The notes under the pieces were generated by a model, which saw only the letters and a list, made by a program, of their open reading frames with translations, had not been told where the DNA came from and did no database searches. DNA of 64,000 bases. Origin: Clostridium grantii DSM 8605 (GTDB lineage: Bacteria; Bacillota; Clostridia; Clostridiales; Clostridiaceae). The DNA lies in contig NZ_FQXM01000007.1 of the NCBI RefSeq assembly GCF_900129965.1, positions 1 to 64,000 on the forward strand, in the 5' to 3' direction. Position numbers and translations under genes: made by a program. Below are positions 1 to 8,486 of the stretch, piece after piece; positions within the stretch are counted from its first letter, which is position 1, and each line of letters starts with the position of its first letter.

Positions 1-60
1 CCCGGTCGAGGAGCATATGCTGACATCCGCCTCTTGGATAGACTGAACGAAGGAATTTAG
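1..60 (+). CDS. C-terminal tail of an unidentified gene entering from the left edge
   Basis: Frame 1 is open from the first base to a TAG at 58-60 and encodes 19 residues ending LLDRLNEGI. The stretch is clearly richer in G and C than anything that follows, so it may belong to a gene of different origin from the sugar locus. I do not recognise the family, and 19 residues are too few to assign one. It may also be chance open frame. Confidence 0.3.
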   Translation, partial: PGRGAYADIRLLDRLNEGI

Positions 61-289
61 GACACAGATCCTGTGAGACATGGAAGGGTAAGTTACCAGA
101 GTTATTGCGGACACCTATAGTAACCATATTTTTACAAAACATGTATAGCTTTATTTAGGTGGTTAATATATATCCATATATTTAAATTACTTCAATACAT
201 ATCCAAGAAGTTTCTTTTAGTCATGATGATATTGTAAGAATGGGAGAGATATCAAGAGAAAATTAAAGTATAGAGAGGAAGGAAGAATT
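61..289. other. Intergenic stretch before the first aldehyde dehydrogenase
   Basis: No gene is visible. The first 60 bases are relatively GC-rich and hold a small inverted repeat (CACAG-atc-CTGTG, about 63-75). From about 125 the sequence becomes AT-rich like the rest of the window. A Shine-Dalgarno site (GGAAGGAAG) lies just before the ATG at 290. No confident promoter was found. Confidence 0.4.
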
Positions 290-1720
290 ATGAATAAAAT
301 TTCATTTAAACACTTAATTGGTGGTGAACTTGTAGATGGATTAGGAAAAGAAATGGAAGTGTATAGTCCAATTACAGGCAAGGTGATTGCCAGGTTTGCT
401 GAAGCATCAAGTGAACAAGCTATACTTGCAGCAAAAGAAGCAGAAATTGCATTTAAAACTTGGTCTAAGCTGTCGCTTTCACAAAGAGAAAAATATATCT
501 TAAATTTTGCAAATAAACTTGAAGAAAATAAAGAAACAATTATAGATTTGTTAATACAAGAAACAGGAAAAGCTTATGAAACAGCTGAATATGATTTTAA
601 TATGCTACCAGATTGCTTAAGATTTTTTATAGAAGAAGCAAAACGTTTGGATGGAAGTATTATTCCAGATTATGATGATGGTCATATGAATATGATTATT
701 CGAAAACCAGTTGGTGTAGTTGTTGGCTATTTAGCGTGGAATTTCCCCCTATTAAACATAGGATATAAATTAGGTCCATCTTTAGCATCTGGGTGCACTT
801 GTGTTTTAAAACCAGCATTTATAACACCACTTGCATCTTTATATGTAGGTATGCTTGCACATGAATCTGGAATGCCAGCAGGTGTAATTAACATGATAGC
901 AGGTGCAGGTGCATCTATTTCAGAAACACTAAATCAAAGTACGATCCCAGATTTAATAACACTTATTGGGTCAAGTCAAACTGGAAGAAAAATTGTTGAG
1001 CAAAGTGCAACATCTATAAAGCATCTTTCTCTGGAGTTAGGGGGAAATGCACCAGTTATTGTTTTTGATGATGCGGATATTGAGCAAGCAGTATCTGCAA
1101 TAGCAAAAGGTAAATTTACTAACTCTGGGCAAGTGTGTGTTGCTCCAAATAGAGTTTTTGTACACAAAAATATAAAAGATGAGTTTATTTTAAAGGTTAA
1201 GGAGTTTGTTGAGGGAATTACTTTAGGAAGTGGGAAGGATGAAGCAGATTTTCTTATGGGACCTTTATCATCTGCCAGAGCAGTATCAAGTATGGAATAT
1301 CTTATTGAAGATGCAGTTAAAAAGGGAGCCATAATTCTATGTGGAGGTAAAAAAGCAGAAAGAGATGGATATTTCTTTCAGCCAACTGTTCTTATGAATG
1401 TGACAAAAGATATGAAGGTATACCAAGAGGAAATATTTGGACCTATTATGCCTATTCTTGAATTTGATGAAAATGATGATCCAGTAGAATTAGCAAATGA
1501 TACTATATATGGATTAGCAGCTTATGTTTATACAAATAATTTAAAAGAAGCTTTAAATCTAGCAAGAAATATTGATTCAGGAAGTGTATGTGTTAATGAA
1601 CCATTTTTCACTTACAATATGCCTCATGGTGGATGCAAAGAAAGTGGAGTGGGAAAAGATTGTTCTAGATTTAGTTTAGAGGAATATTATTATGTACAAA
1701 GAATTAGTTTAAAATTATAA
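290..1720 (+). CDS. NAD(P)-dependent aldehyde dehydrogenase, putative lactaldehyde dehydrogenase type
   Basis: This 476-residue protein has the normal length and order of the aldehyde dehydrogenase superfamily: an N-terminal coenzyme domain with NFP near 151 and the cofactor lysine in VLKPA (K174), the general base in LELGGN (E249), and the catalytic cysteine in SGQVC (C283). It oxidises an aldehyde to an acid in the cytoplasm. A terminator follows directly, so it is its own transcription unit, but the next operon (aldolase, kinase, mutarotase) would release an aldehyde such as lactaldehyde, which is its likely substrate. Substrate is inferred from context only; succinate-semialdehyde and related enzymes share these motifs. 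It is a distant paralogue of the dehydrogenase at 47305. A GGAAGGAAG ribosome site supports the ATG. Confidence 0.85.
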   Translation: MNKISFKHLIGGELVDGLGKEMEVYSPITGKVIARFAEASSEQAILAAKEAEIAFKTWSKLSLSQREKYILNFANKLEENKETIIDLLIQETGKAYETAEYDFNMLPDCLRFFIEEAKRLDGSIIPDYDDGHMNMIIRKPVGVVVGYLAWNFPLLNIGYKLGPSLASGCTCVLKPAFITPLASLYVGMLAHESGMPAGVINMIAGAGASISETLNQSTIPDLITLIGSSQTGRKIVEQSATSIKHLSLELGGNAPVIVFDDADIEQAVSAIAKGKFTNSGQVCVAPNRVFVHKNIKDEFILKVKEFVEGITLGSGKDEADFLMGPLSSARAVSSMEYLIEDAVKKGAIILCGGKKAERDGYFFQPTVLMNVTKDMKVYQEEIFGPIMPILEFDENDDPVELANDTIYGLAAYVYTNNLKEALNLARNIDSGSVCVNEPFFTYNMPHGGCKESGVGKDCSRFSLEEYYYVQRISLKL

Positions 1721-1732
1721 GGATTATAGAAA

Positions 1733-1775
1733 TAAAAAAAGAATTGCTGTTTCGTAGCTAGCAATTCTTTTTTTC
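1733..1775 (+). terminator. Rho-independent terminator after the aldehyde dehydrogenase
   Basis: An AAAAAAAGAATTGCT arm (about 1734-1748) pairs with AGCAATTCTTTTTT (about 1760-1773) and ends in a run of T. It separates the first gene from the aldolase operon. Confidence 0.85.
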
Positions 1776-1818
1776 GTGTCAGTAATTTAATGTGAATTTT
1801 AAAATCAACACAATACTA

Positions 1819-1847
1819 TTGACAGATAAAAAAAAAGGGACTATACT
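1819..1847 (+). promoter_or_regulatory. Sigma-A-type promoter of the aldolase-kinase operon
   Basis: A perfect -35 hexamer TTGACA (1819-1824) is followed, after exactly 17 bases, by TATACT (1842-1847). It lies about 85 bases before the gatY-like start and directly upstream of a palindromic operator. Confidence 0.8.
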
Positions 1848-1861
1848 TTAATTAAAGAGAA

Positions 1862-1877
1862 AGCGAAACGTTTCGCT
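1862..1877. promoter_or_regulatory. Palindromic LacI-family-type operator, copy 1
   Basis: AGCGAAACGTTTCGCT is a perfect 16-base palindrome with the central AACGTT core usual for LacI-family repressors. It starts 15 bases after the -10 box, where a bound repressor would block transcription. A near-identical site lies at 2820-2835. No LacI-family gene is present in the window, so the regulator would be encoded elsewhere. Confidence 0.75.
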
Positions 1878-1930
1878 CTATATCAAAATAAAAAGAATAA
1901 CGATATATTTTATCTTTAGGAGGAATAAAT

Positions 1931-2800
1931 ATGGCTTTGGTTAATCCTATTAAATTTATGAAACTAGCGCAAGAAAGAGGCGTAGGAATAGCTGCATTTA
2001 ATGTTCATAATATGGAAACTATACAAGCAGTTTTACAAGGAGCGTCAGAAGAAAATGCACCAGTAATTATACAAACTACTCCAGGAACTTTAAAACATGC
2101 AGGTATTCATAATATAGCAGCTATGGTAAAAGCAGAAGCAAAATTATATGACATCCCTGTTGCTCTTCATGTGGATCATTGCTCATCTTATGAGACAATT
2201 ATTAAATGTATACAAAGTGGATATACATCAGTGATGATTGATTCTGCAGAGTTACCTTATGAAGAAAATGTCAAAATGGTTCAAAAGGTAGTGGAACTAG
2301 CTCATTTTGCTGGAGTTGCGGTAGAAGCTGAAATAGGAAGAATTGGTGGAGTTGAGGATGATATGTTCATCAATGAAGCAGATGCAGCATTTACCATCCC
2401 TAGTGAAGCAAAAGATTTTTCTGAATCAACAGGAATAGACAGTCTTGCAATTGCAATTGGAACAGCTCATGGAATGTATAAAGGAGAACCAAAATTAGAT
2501 TTTAATAGATTATCGGAGATAAGAGAAGTGGTACAAGATATTCCACTTGTATTGCATGGAGCATCAGGTGTTCCAGATGAAAGTATAAAAGAAGCTTTAA
2601 AAAGAGGAATAGTTAAGATAAATATAGCAACTGAACTTAAATTACCTATGGCAGAAGCTATTAAAGAAGCTTTTGCAAAGAATCCAAATGAAAGCGATCC
2701 TAGAAATTATATGGGGGCAGCTAGACTTGCTGTAAAGGAAGTTGTAAAAGAGAAAATAAGATTATGTAATAGTTCTGGACTAGCTAAAGAATGCAAGTAA
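1931..2800 (+). CDS. gatY: Class II ketose-phosphate aldolase, GatY/KbaY family
   Basis: This 289-residue protein has the zinc aldolase layout: VDHCSS near 82-87, the AEIGRIGG region near 135, the histidine of GTAHGMY and the LHGASG loop near 210. Family members cleave ketose phosphates to DHAP (or glyceraldehyde 3-phosphate) plus an aldehyde; GatY/KbaY cleaves tagatose 1,6-bisphosphate together with a GatZ/KbaZ subunit, and that partner is encoded at 5468. It is the first gene of the operon, behind a consensus promoter and operator, with AGGAGG before the ATG. Because a fucose mutarotase and an FGGY kinase are in the same operon and no fucose aldolase gene is seen, it may act on a ketose 1-phosphate such as fuculose 1-phosphate. 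That substrate is inference. Confidence 0.85.
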   Translation: MALVNPIKFMKLAQERGVGIAAFNVHNMETIQAVLQGASEENAPVIIQTTPGTLKHAGIHNIAAMVKAEAKLYDIPVALHVDHCSSYETIIKCIQSGYTSVMIDSAELPYEENVKMVQKVVELAHFAGVAVEAEIGRIGGVEDDMFINEADAAFTIPSEAKDFSESTGIDSLAIAIGTAHGMYKGEPKLDFNRLSEIREVVQDIPLVLHGASGVPDESIKEALKRGIVKINIATELKLPMAEAIKEAFAKNPNESDPRNYMGAARLAVKEVVKEKIRLCNSSGLAKECK

Positions 2801-2819
2801 TTTGCATTTTTTAAGGAAG

Positions 2820-2835
2820 AGCTAAACGTTTAGCT
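2820..2835. promoter_or_regulatory. Palindromic LacI-family-type operator, copy 2
   Basis: AGCTAAACGTTTAGCT is a perfect 16-base palindrome between the aldolase and the kinase genes. It differs from copy 1 only by G/T and C/A at symmetric positions, so the same repressor probably binds both. An internal promoter for the kinase gene or a second roadblock is possible. Confidence 0.7.
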
Positions 2836-2891
2836 ATAGATTAAATATTGAAGTAAATGTATAAATTTAAATCATATAAAGGAGTATTGAT

Positions 2892-4406
2892 ATGAGTAAA
2901 TTATTGCTAGGAATAGATATCGGGACTTCAGCTTGTAAAGTAGCTATCTTTGACTTAAAGGGTAGAGTAGTTGCTCAAGATACAAAACCTTATAAAGTAT
3001 ATTATCCAGCGCCAGATTATGTGGAACAAGATGCTATGGAATGGTGGGAAGCTGTTTGTTCAGCCACTAAAGAAGCTTTAAGTAAAGGAAATATTAATGC
3101 AGAAGATATTGCAGGCATAGGTGTAGATGGGCAAAGTTGGGCATGTATACCTGTTGATAAACAGGGAAATCTACTTCATAATGCAATGATTTGGATGGAT
3201 AGAAGAGCTACAGAACAATCACAAAAAACATTAGCAAAGATAGGGTTTGATAGAATTTTTGAAGTTAGTGGTAATTCTTTTGATGCCACATATACTACAC
3301 CAAAAATTTTATGGTTAAAAGAAAATAAACCTGATATTTATAAAGAAACTTATAAATTTCTTCAATGTAATAGTTATATAGCATTCAAGTTAACAGGAGA
3401 AATGACTCAAGAAGTATCTCAAGGATATGGACTTCATATGTTTGATATGAAAACAGGAAAGTATGATGAAAATCTTTGCAATGAACTAGAAATAGACATT
3501 GACAAACTACCGGATATTTTTCCATGTCATCAGGTTATTGGAGAAGTTAGTGAAGATGCAGCAAAAGCAACGGGGCTTATGGTTGGAACTCCAGTTGTAG
3601 CAGGAGGGCTAGATGCAGCTTGCGGAACATTAGGTTCAGGAGTTATTGAATTCGGACAAACTCAAGAGCAAGGCGGACAAGCTGGTGGTATGAGTATATG
3701 TTTAGAAGAACCATTGGGACATCCTAAATTAATTTTAGGTTATCATGTAATACCTGATGCATGGTTATTACAAGGTGGAACAGTAGGTGGTGGAAGTCTT
3801 AAATGGTTTAGACAAGAGCTAGGAGCTTATGAAGTTGAGATGGAAAAAAGCACTGGAGTTAATGCTTTTGATGCTTTAGTTAATGAAGCTTCTAAGGTGG
3901 AAAAGGGTTCAGAGGGAGTGATTTTTTTGCCTTATATGGCAGGTGAAAGATCTCCTATATGGGATAAAAATGCAAAAGGTGTTTTCTTTGGACTTGGATA
4001 TGATAAAACAAAAGGTCATATGGTACGCTCAGTATTAGAAGGAACAGCTTATTCACTTCAGCATAATTTAAAGACTGCTGAAGAAGTGGATGTAAAAGTT
4101 GATGAACTTATAGCAATGGGTGGAGCCGCAAATAGTAAACTTTGGACTCAAATCAAAGCTGATGTTACTGGTAAGGTTATTAAAGTGCCTACATCTGATA
4201 CTGCAACAACTTTAGGAGCAGCAATATTAGCGGGTGTTGGAACAGGAGTATATAAAGATTTTAAAGAGGCAGTAGAAAAAACTATTAAAATAACTAGAGT
4301 TCATGAACCAAATATGAAAGCACATGAAGTTTATAAAAAGTATTATAATACTTATCTTAAAATATATGAAAATTTAAAAGAAACATTTAAAAATAGTGAG
4401 GTGTAA
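2892..4406 (+). CDS. FGGY-family carbohydrate kinase (xylulokinase-like)
   Basis: The 504-residue protein has both actin-fold domains of the FGGY family. The N-terminal phosphate loop is GIDIGTSACK (7-16). DGQSW and WMDRR follow in domain I, and VVAGGLDAACG near 235-245 carries the expected catalytic aspartate. A second glycine-rich loop, MGGAANSK, lies near 408-415. It phosphorylates a sugar, most often a ketose, with ATP in the cytoplasm. The sequence looks nearest to xylulokinases, but that subgroup also contains kinases of other ketoses. In the operon it sits between an aldolase and a zinc dehydrogenase, which suits phosphorylation of a ketose made by the dehydrogenase. AAAGGAGT precedes the ATG, and the next gene follows after only three bases. 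Confidence 0.85.
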   Translation: MSKLLLGIDIGTSACKVAIFDLKGRVVAQDTKPYKVYYPAPDYVEQDAMEWWEAVCSATKEALSKGNINAEDIAGIGVDGQSWACIPVDKQGNLLHNAMIWMDRRATEQSQKTLAKIGFDRIFEVSGNSFDATYTTPKILWLKENKPDIYKETYKFLQCNSYIAFKLTGEMTQEVSQGYGLHMFDMKTGKYDENLCNELEIDIDKLPDIFPCHQVIGEVSEDAAKATGLMVGTPVVAGGLDAACGTLGSGVIEFGQTQEQGGQAGGMSICLEEPLGHPKLILGYHVIPDAWLLQGGTVGGGSLKWFRQELGAYEVEMEKSTGVNAFDALVNEASKVEKGSEGVIFLPYMAGERSPIWDKNAKGVFFGLGYDKTKGHMVRSVLEGTAYSLQHNLKTAEEVDVKVDELIAMGGAANSKLWTQIKADVTGKVIKVPTSDTATTLGAAILAGVGTGVYKDFKEAVEKTIKITRVHEPNMKAHEVYKKYYNTYLKIYENLKETFKNSEV

Positions 4407-4409
4407 ACA

Positions 4410-5456
4410 ATGAAAGCAGGAGTTATTCATGCAAAAGATGATTTAAGATTCGAAGAGGTTTCAAATCCACAAGTTGGAGAAGGTGAAGTTCTAGTAAAAG
4501 TAAGAGCAACAGGAATTTGCGGATCAGATATACCAAGAGTTTTAGCCGATGGGGCACATTTTTATCCTATAGTTATTGGACATGAATTTTCGGGTGATAT
4601 TGTAGAAATAGGAGAAAACGTGACTTGTGTAAAAGTAGGAGATAGAGTTGCAGGAGTACCACTTGTTCCATGTATGAAATGTGATGATTGTATAAAAGGT
4701 GATTATGCTTTATGCAAGCATTATAGTTTCATTGGTTCAAGAGAACAAGGAAGTTTTGCAGAATATGTGAAAATGCCTGAAAAAAATGTAGTAAAGTTTG
4801 GCGATAGTGTAAGTTATGAACAAGGTGCTTTTTTTGAACCTTCTACAGTAGCATTACATGGTTTGTTACGTTGTGATTATAAAGGTGGAGAAGATGTTGC
4901 TATTCTTGGGGGAGGAACTATTGGTTTATTCACTGCACAATGGGCAAGAATATTTGGAGCTAAAAGGGTTTGTGTATTTGATATAGATAATGATAGATTA
5001 GCACTTGCTAAGAAACTTGGAGTAGATTTCACAATTAATACAAGAGATGAAGATTACAAAGAACAAATTAAAGATTTAGTAGGTAACAATGGTTTTGGTT
5101 TTGTTTATGAAACAGCTGGAGTAGATGCAACTATGAAACTAGCTTTTGAACTTGCCGGCAATAAAGCAGGTGTTTGTTATATAGGAACTCCAACAAGAGA
5201 GTTGAACTTTACACCTGAATTACTTGAAAAAATGTTAAGAAAAGAGTTTGATTTAACAGGATCTTGGATGTCTTATAGTGCTCCTTTCCCAGGTAAGGAA
5301 TGGACATTGACTGCACACTATTTTTCAACAGGAGATTTAAGATTTGAGGATGAACTTATTTTTAAAAGACTTCCTTTAAGTGAAATAAAAAGCGGTTTTG
5401 ATATGTATAAAACACCAGGATTTGTTAAAGGTAAAATATTATTATTAAATGATTAG
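4410..5456 (+). CDS. Zinc-dependent medium-chain alcohol dehydrogenase, GatD/sorbitol dehydrogenase-like
   Basis: A 348-residue zinc dehydrogenase. Catalytic zinc ligands are visible in GICGSD and GHEFSG, the structural zinc loop has four cysteines between about 90 and 104, and GGGTIGLFTA near 168-177 is the NAD-binding Rossmann loop. Relatives include galactitol-1-phosphate, sorbitol and threonine dehydrogenases. Length and context (GatY and GatZ neighbours) resemble GatD, but no phosphotransferase system is present to make a polyol phosphate. Oxidation of a free alditol to a ketose is therefore at least as likely. It lies three bases after the kinase stop and 11 bases before the gatZ-like start, so it is translationally linked to both. 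Confidence 0.8.
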   Translation: MKAGVIHAKDDLRFEEVSNPQVGEGEVLVKVRATGICGSDIPRVLADGAHFYPIVIGHEFSGDIVEIGENVTCVKVGDRVAGVPLVPCMKCDDCIKGDYALCKHYSFIGSREQGSFAEYVKMPEKNVVKFGDSVSYEQGAFFEPSTVALHGLLRCDYKGGEDVAILGGGTIGLFTAQWARIFGAKRVCVFDIDNDRLALAKKLGVDFTINTRDEDYKEQIKDLVGNNGFGFVYETAGVDATMKLAFELAGNKAGVCYIGTPTRELNFTPELLEKMLRKEFDLTGSWMSYSAPFPGKEWTLTAHYFSTGDLRFEDELIFKRLPLSEIKSGFDMYKTPGFVKGKILLLND

Positions 5457-5467
5457 GGGGGATAATT

Positions 5468-6811
5468 ATGTCTATTAAACATCCAATGGTAACTATTGTA
5501 GAAAGTCAAAAAAGTGGAGTAGCAAAAGGAATTTATTCTGCTTGTACTGCTAGTGATTACGTTATTGAGGCTGTACTTGAAAGAGCGCTTATAGATGATG
5601 AATATGTATTGATTGAAGCTACAGCAAATCAAGTAAATCAATTTGGTGGATACACAGGAATGATGCCTAAAGATTATGTAGAATTCGTAAATTGTATTGC
5701 TGAAAAAGTTAATTTCCCTAAAGATAAAATAATACTTGGAGGAGATCATTTGGGTCCTCTTACATGGGTTAATGAAAATGAAACTGAGGCTATGGAAAAA
5801 TCTAAAGTATTATTGAGAGAATATGTACTTGCAGGTTTTACTAAGATTCATATAGATACAAGTATGAAGGTGGCAGATGATGCGAAAGACGAACCACTAG
5901 ATACTGGTGTTATTGCAGAAAGAGGAGCTATTCTTTGTGCAGTAGCTGAAGAAGCTTATAAAGAATTATTAAAAACTAATCCAGAGGCAGTACCTCCTGT
6001 TTATGTAGTAGGAAGTGAAGTACCAATACCTGGTGGAGCACAAGAAGAGGAAGAAGAAGGAATACAAGTTACAAAAGTAGAAGATTTTGAATCAACAGTT
6101 GATACTTTTAAAGCAGCTTATGAAAGACATGGACTTAACAGTGCTTGGGAAAGAGTAATAGCAGTTGTTGTTCAACCAGGAGTTGAATTTGGTGATGAAT
6201 CTGTAGATGAATATGATAAAAAAGCAGCAAAAGAATTAATTTCTTCTTTAAATAAATACAATGGCCTTGTATTTGAAGGACATTCAACAGATTATCAAAC
6301 AAAATATAAATTAAAAGATATGGTGGAAGATGGAATAGCAATCTTAAAAGTTGGACCAGCGTTGACATTTGCTTTAAGAGAAGGTTTATTTGCTCTTAAT
6401 AATATAGAAAATGAATTGTTTAAATATAATGCAGATGTTGAACTATCACATTTCATTGATGTTTTAGATATGGCAATGGTTAAAAATCCGTCTAATTGGA
6501 AGAAACATTACCACGGAAGTTCAGAAGCTATAAAATATGCTAGAAAATACAGCTATTCAGATAGATGTAGATACTATCTTCCAGGAGAAGATGTAAGAAC
6601 AGCGGTTGATAAAATGGTAAGCAATTTGAAAGAAGTTAAAATACCATTAACTTTAGTTCATCAATTTATGCCTATTCAATACAATAAAATAAGAATTGGA
6701 TTACTTGAAAATGAGCCTGAAGCATTAATAAAAGATTGGGTAGTAAATTGCATTGATGATTATGTATTTGCATGTACACCAGAAAAATCAAATTCTAGAT
6801 TAGCAGTTTGA
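5468..6811 (+). CDS. gatZ: Tagatose-bisphosphate aldolase non-catalytic subunit, GatZ/KbaZ family
   Basis: The 447-residue protein matches the GatZ/KbaZ family in length and in motifs such as QVNQFGGYTGM near 55-66, LGGDHLGP near 89-96, ILKVGPALTFALREGLF near 288-304 and KHYHG near 341. In Escherichia coli GatZ and KbaZ are needed for full activity and stability of GatY and KbaY and have no known activity of their own. Pairing with the aldolase at 1931 is therefore expected. The ribosome site TAGGGGGG lies seven bases before the ATG. Some databases label this family tagatose-6-phosphate kinase, but no kinase loop is visible. Confidence 0.85.
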   Translation: MSIKHPMVTIVESQKSGVAKGIYSACTASDYVIEAVLERALIDDEYVLIEATANQVNQFGGYTGMMPKDYVEFVNCIAEKVNFPKDKIILGGDHLGPLTWVNENETEAMEKSKVLLREYVLAGFTKIHIDTSMKVADDAKDEPLDTGVIAERGAILCAVAEEAYKELLKTNPEAVPPVYVVGSEVPIPGGAQEEEEEGIQVTKVEDFESTVDTFKAAYERHGLNSAWERVIAVVVQPGVEFGDESVDEYDKKAAKELISSLNKYNGLVFEGHSTDYQTKYKLKDMVEDGIAILKVGPALTFALREGLFALNNIENELFKYNADVELSHFIDVLDMAMVKNPSNWKKHYHGSSEAIKYARKYSYSDRCRYYLPGEDVRTAVDKMVSNLKEVKIPLTLVHQFMPIQYNKIRIGLLENEPEALIKDWVVNCIDDYVFACTPEKSNSRLAV

Positions 6812-6868
6812 TAAAATTAAAAGAATGAATAGAAAATAGAAAATATAAAATATAAAAGGAGAATATAT

Positions 6869-7885
6869 ATGGAAAAATTAAATGATATTATTGATCCACA
6901 ATCAGTACCACAAAGAAACCTTTATACTGGAGTTAAAATGCCAGGAATAGGAATGGGAACTTTTGGTTCAGATCGTTTTACAGCAGAAGAAGTTGCAAAT
7001 GCAGTAAAAGGAGCAGCAGAAGTTGGTTTCAGATTATTTGATTGTGCCTCTGTTTATGGAAATGAACATTTAATAGGGGAAGTATTTAAAGAAATAATGG
7101 AAACAGGAATAAAAAGAGAAGAATTATTTATAACTTCTAAAGTGTGGAATGATAAACATGATGATGTTATCGAGTCTTGCAAAAAAACTCTTAAAGATCT
7201 TCAATTAGACTACTTAGATGTATATTTTGTACACTGGCCATTCCCTAATTTCCATGGAAAAGGTGTTTCAATAGATTCAAGAGATCCTAATGCTAAACCA
7301 TATATTCATGAAAACTATATGAAAACATGGCGTCAAATGGAGCAATTAGTAGAAATGGGACTTGTAAAACATATTGGGACTTCAAATATGACAATTCCAA
7401 AATTGAAATTGGTTTTGAGAGATGCAAAAATTAAACCAGCTATAAACGAAATGGAGTTACATCCATGTTTCCAACAACCAGAATTATTTGACTATTTAAA
7501 AGAAAATGAAATAGTTCCAATAGGTTTCTGCCCAATTGGATCACCAACTCGTCCGGATCGTGACAAAACTGAAAATGACTTTGTTGATATTGAAGATCCT
7601 ATTGTTGTTAAAATTGCAAAAGCTCATGGAGTACATCCAGCTGTTATTTGTGTTAAATGGGCAGTACAAAGAGGACAAAGTCCAATTCCATTCTCAATTT
7701 ATAGAAATGAATATGCAAGTAATCTTAAGGCAGCAGTTACAGATTTATTAACGGATGAAGAAATGAAAGAAATGGAAAAGGTAGATAAGAATTGTCGTCT
7801 TATAAAAGGAGATGTTTTCTTATGGAAAGCAGGTCAAACATGGGAAGCTTTATGGGATGTTGATGGCGAAATAACACCTGCATAA
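6869..7885 (+). CDS. Aldo/keto reductase
   Basis: A 338-residue member of the aldo/keto reductase superfamily with the complete catalytic tetrad: Asp and Tyr in FDCASVYGNE (about 58-67), Lys in ITSKVW near 92, and His in FVHWP near 118. HIGTSN near 165 and the C-terminal NADP-binding segment PIPFS are also present. The fold reduces aldehydes, including aldoses, with NADPH. It sits late in the aldolase operon, after gatZ and before the mutarotase, with its own AAAGGAG site. Reduction of an aldose to an alditol that the zinc dehydrogenase then oxidises is attractive but unproven. Reduction of lactaldehyde to propanediol is the main alternative. Confidence 0.85.
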   Translation: MEKLNDIIDPQSVPQRNLYTGVKMPGIGMGTFGSDRFTAEEVANAVKGAAEVGFRLFDCASVYGNEHLIGEVFKEIMETGIKREELFITSKVWNDKHDDVIESCKKTLKDLQLDYLDVYFVHWPFPNFHGKGVSIDSRDPNAKPYIHENYMKTWRQMEQLVEMGLVKHIGTSNMTIPKLKLVLRDAKIKPAINEMELHPCFQQPELFDYLKENEIVPIGFCPIGSPTRPDRDKTENDFVDIEDPIVVKIAKAHGVHPAVICVKWAVQRGQSPIPFSIYRNEYASNLKAAVTDLLTDEEMKEMEKVDKNCRLIKGDVFLWKAGQTWEALWDVDGEITPA

Positions 7886-7938
7886 AAAAGTTATTCTTTA
7901 TAAATAAATAATTCTATTTCAATAATGGAGGAAATAAT

Positions 7939-8370
7939 ATGTTAAAAGGAATTCCAAAAATAATATCTCCAGAACTTATTAAAATCTTAATGGAAATGGG
8001 TCATGGTGATGAAATAGTTATATCAGATGGTAATTTTCCAGCAGCATCTATAGCTAATCGTCTTGTAAGAGCTGATGGACATGATGTACCTGAACTTTTA
8101 GATGCAATATTAAAATTTTTCCCTTTAGATCCATACGTAGAAAAAGCTGTTTCTCTTATGGAAGTTGTACCAGGAGACCCAGTAAAAACTCCTATTTGGG
8201 AAGAATATAGAGACGTAGTTAAAAAACATGATGCAAATTTTGATGGATTTGAACATGTAGAGCGCTTTGAGTTTTATGAAAGAGCTAAAAAAGCATATGC
8301 AGTGGTTGCAACAGGTGAATCAGCACTTTATGCAAACATTATATTGAAAAAAGGCGTAGTTGTAGATTAG
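7939..8370 (+). CDS. fucU: L-fucose mutarotase, FucU/RbsD family (copy 1)
   Basis: This 143-residue protein has the FucU signature GHGDEIVISDGNFPA (about 22-36) with the conserved histidine and aspartate. The FEFYERAKKAYAVVATGE segment near 109-126 and the C-terminal ILKKGVV fit too. FucU interconverts alpha and beta L-fucose; RbsD acts as a ribopyranase. The sequence resembles FucU more than RbsD. It is the last gene of the aldolase operon and is the best sequence clue that the operon handles L-fucose. A second copy, clearly diverged, is at 48859. Cytoplasmic; start supported by TGGAGG. Confidence 0.85.
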   Translation: MLKGIPKIISPELIKILMEMGHGDEIVISDGNFPAASIANRLVRADGHDVPELLDAILKFFPLDPYVEKAVSLMEVVPGDPVKTPIWEEYRDVVKKHDANFDGFEHVERFEFYERAKKAYAVVATGESALYANIILKKGVVVD

Positions 8371-8393
8371 AAATTAATAATATATATTTCATA

Positions 8394-8437
8394 AAATAAA
8401 AGGAGTGTGTTATAAACACCCTCCTTTTATTTTATTA
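8394..8437 (+). terminator. Terminator of the aldolase-mutarotase operon
   Basis: AAATAAAAGGAGTGTG pairs with AACACCCTCCTTTTATTT across a five-base loop, and the downstream arm ends in T-rich sequence. It closes the operon that began at 1931. Confidence 0.8.
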
Positions 8438-8486
8438 TAAGAAAATCTTATAAAAATACTATTCTAAATTAGGTGGGTGAAAATAA

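Noticed and set aside
1862..1877. CcpA catabolite-repression (cre) site
   Set aside because: The core AACGTT fits the LacI family in general, but the flanks AGCG/CGCT do not match the TG...CA ends of cre sites, and a paired copy at 2820 points to a specific repressor.
5453..5749. Antisense open frames such as those over the gatZ, GH2 and binding-protein genes
   Set aside because: They lie inside clearly coding genes, lack ribosome sites, and their translated sequences are low-complexity reflections of AT-rich codons.
4410..6811. Classical galactitol phosphotransferase pathway (gat operon)
   Set aside because: GatY-, GatZ- and GatD-like genes are present, but no PTS components are; an FGGY kinase, reductase and fucose mutarotase are there instead.
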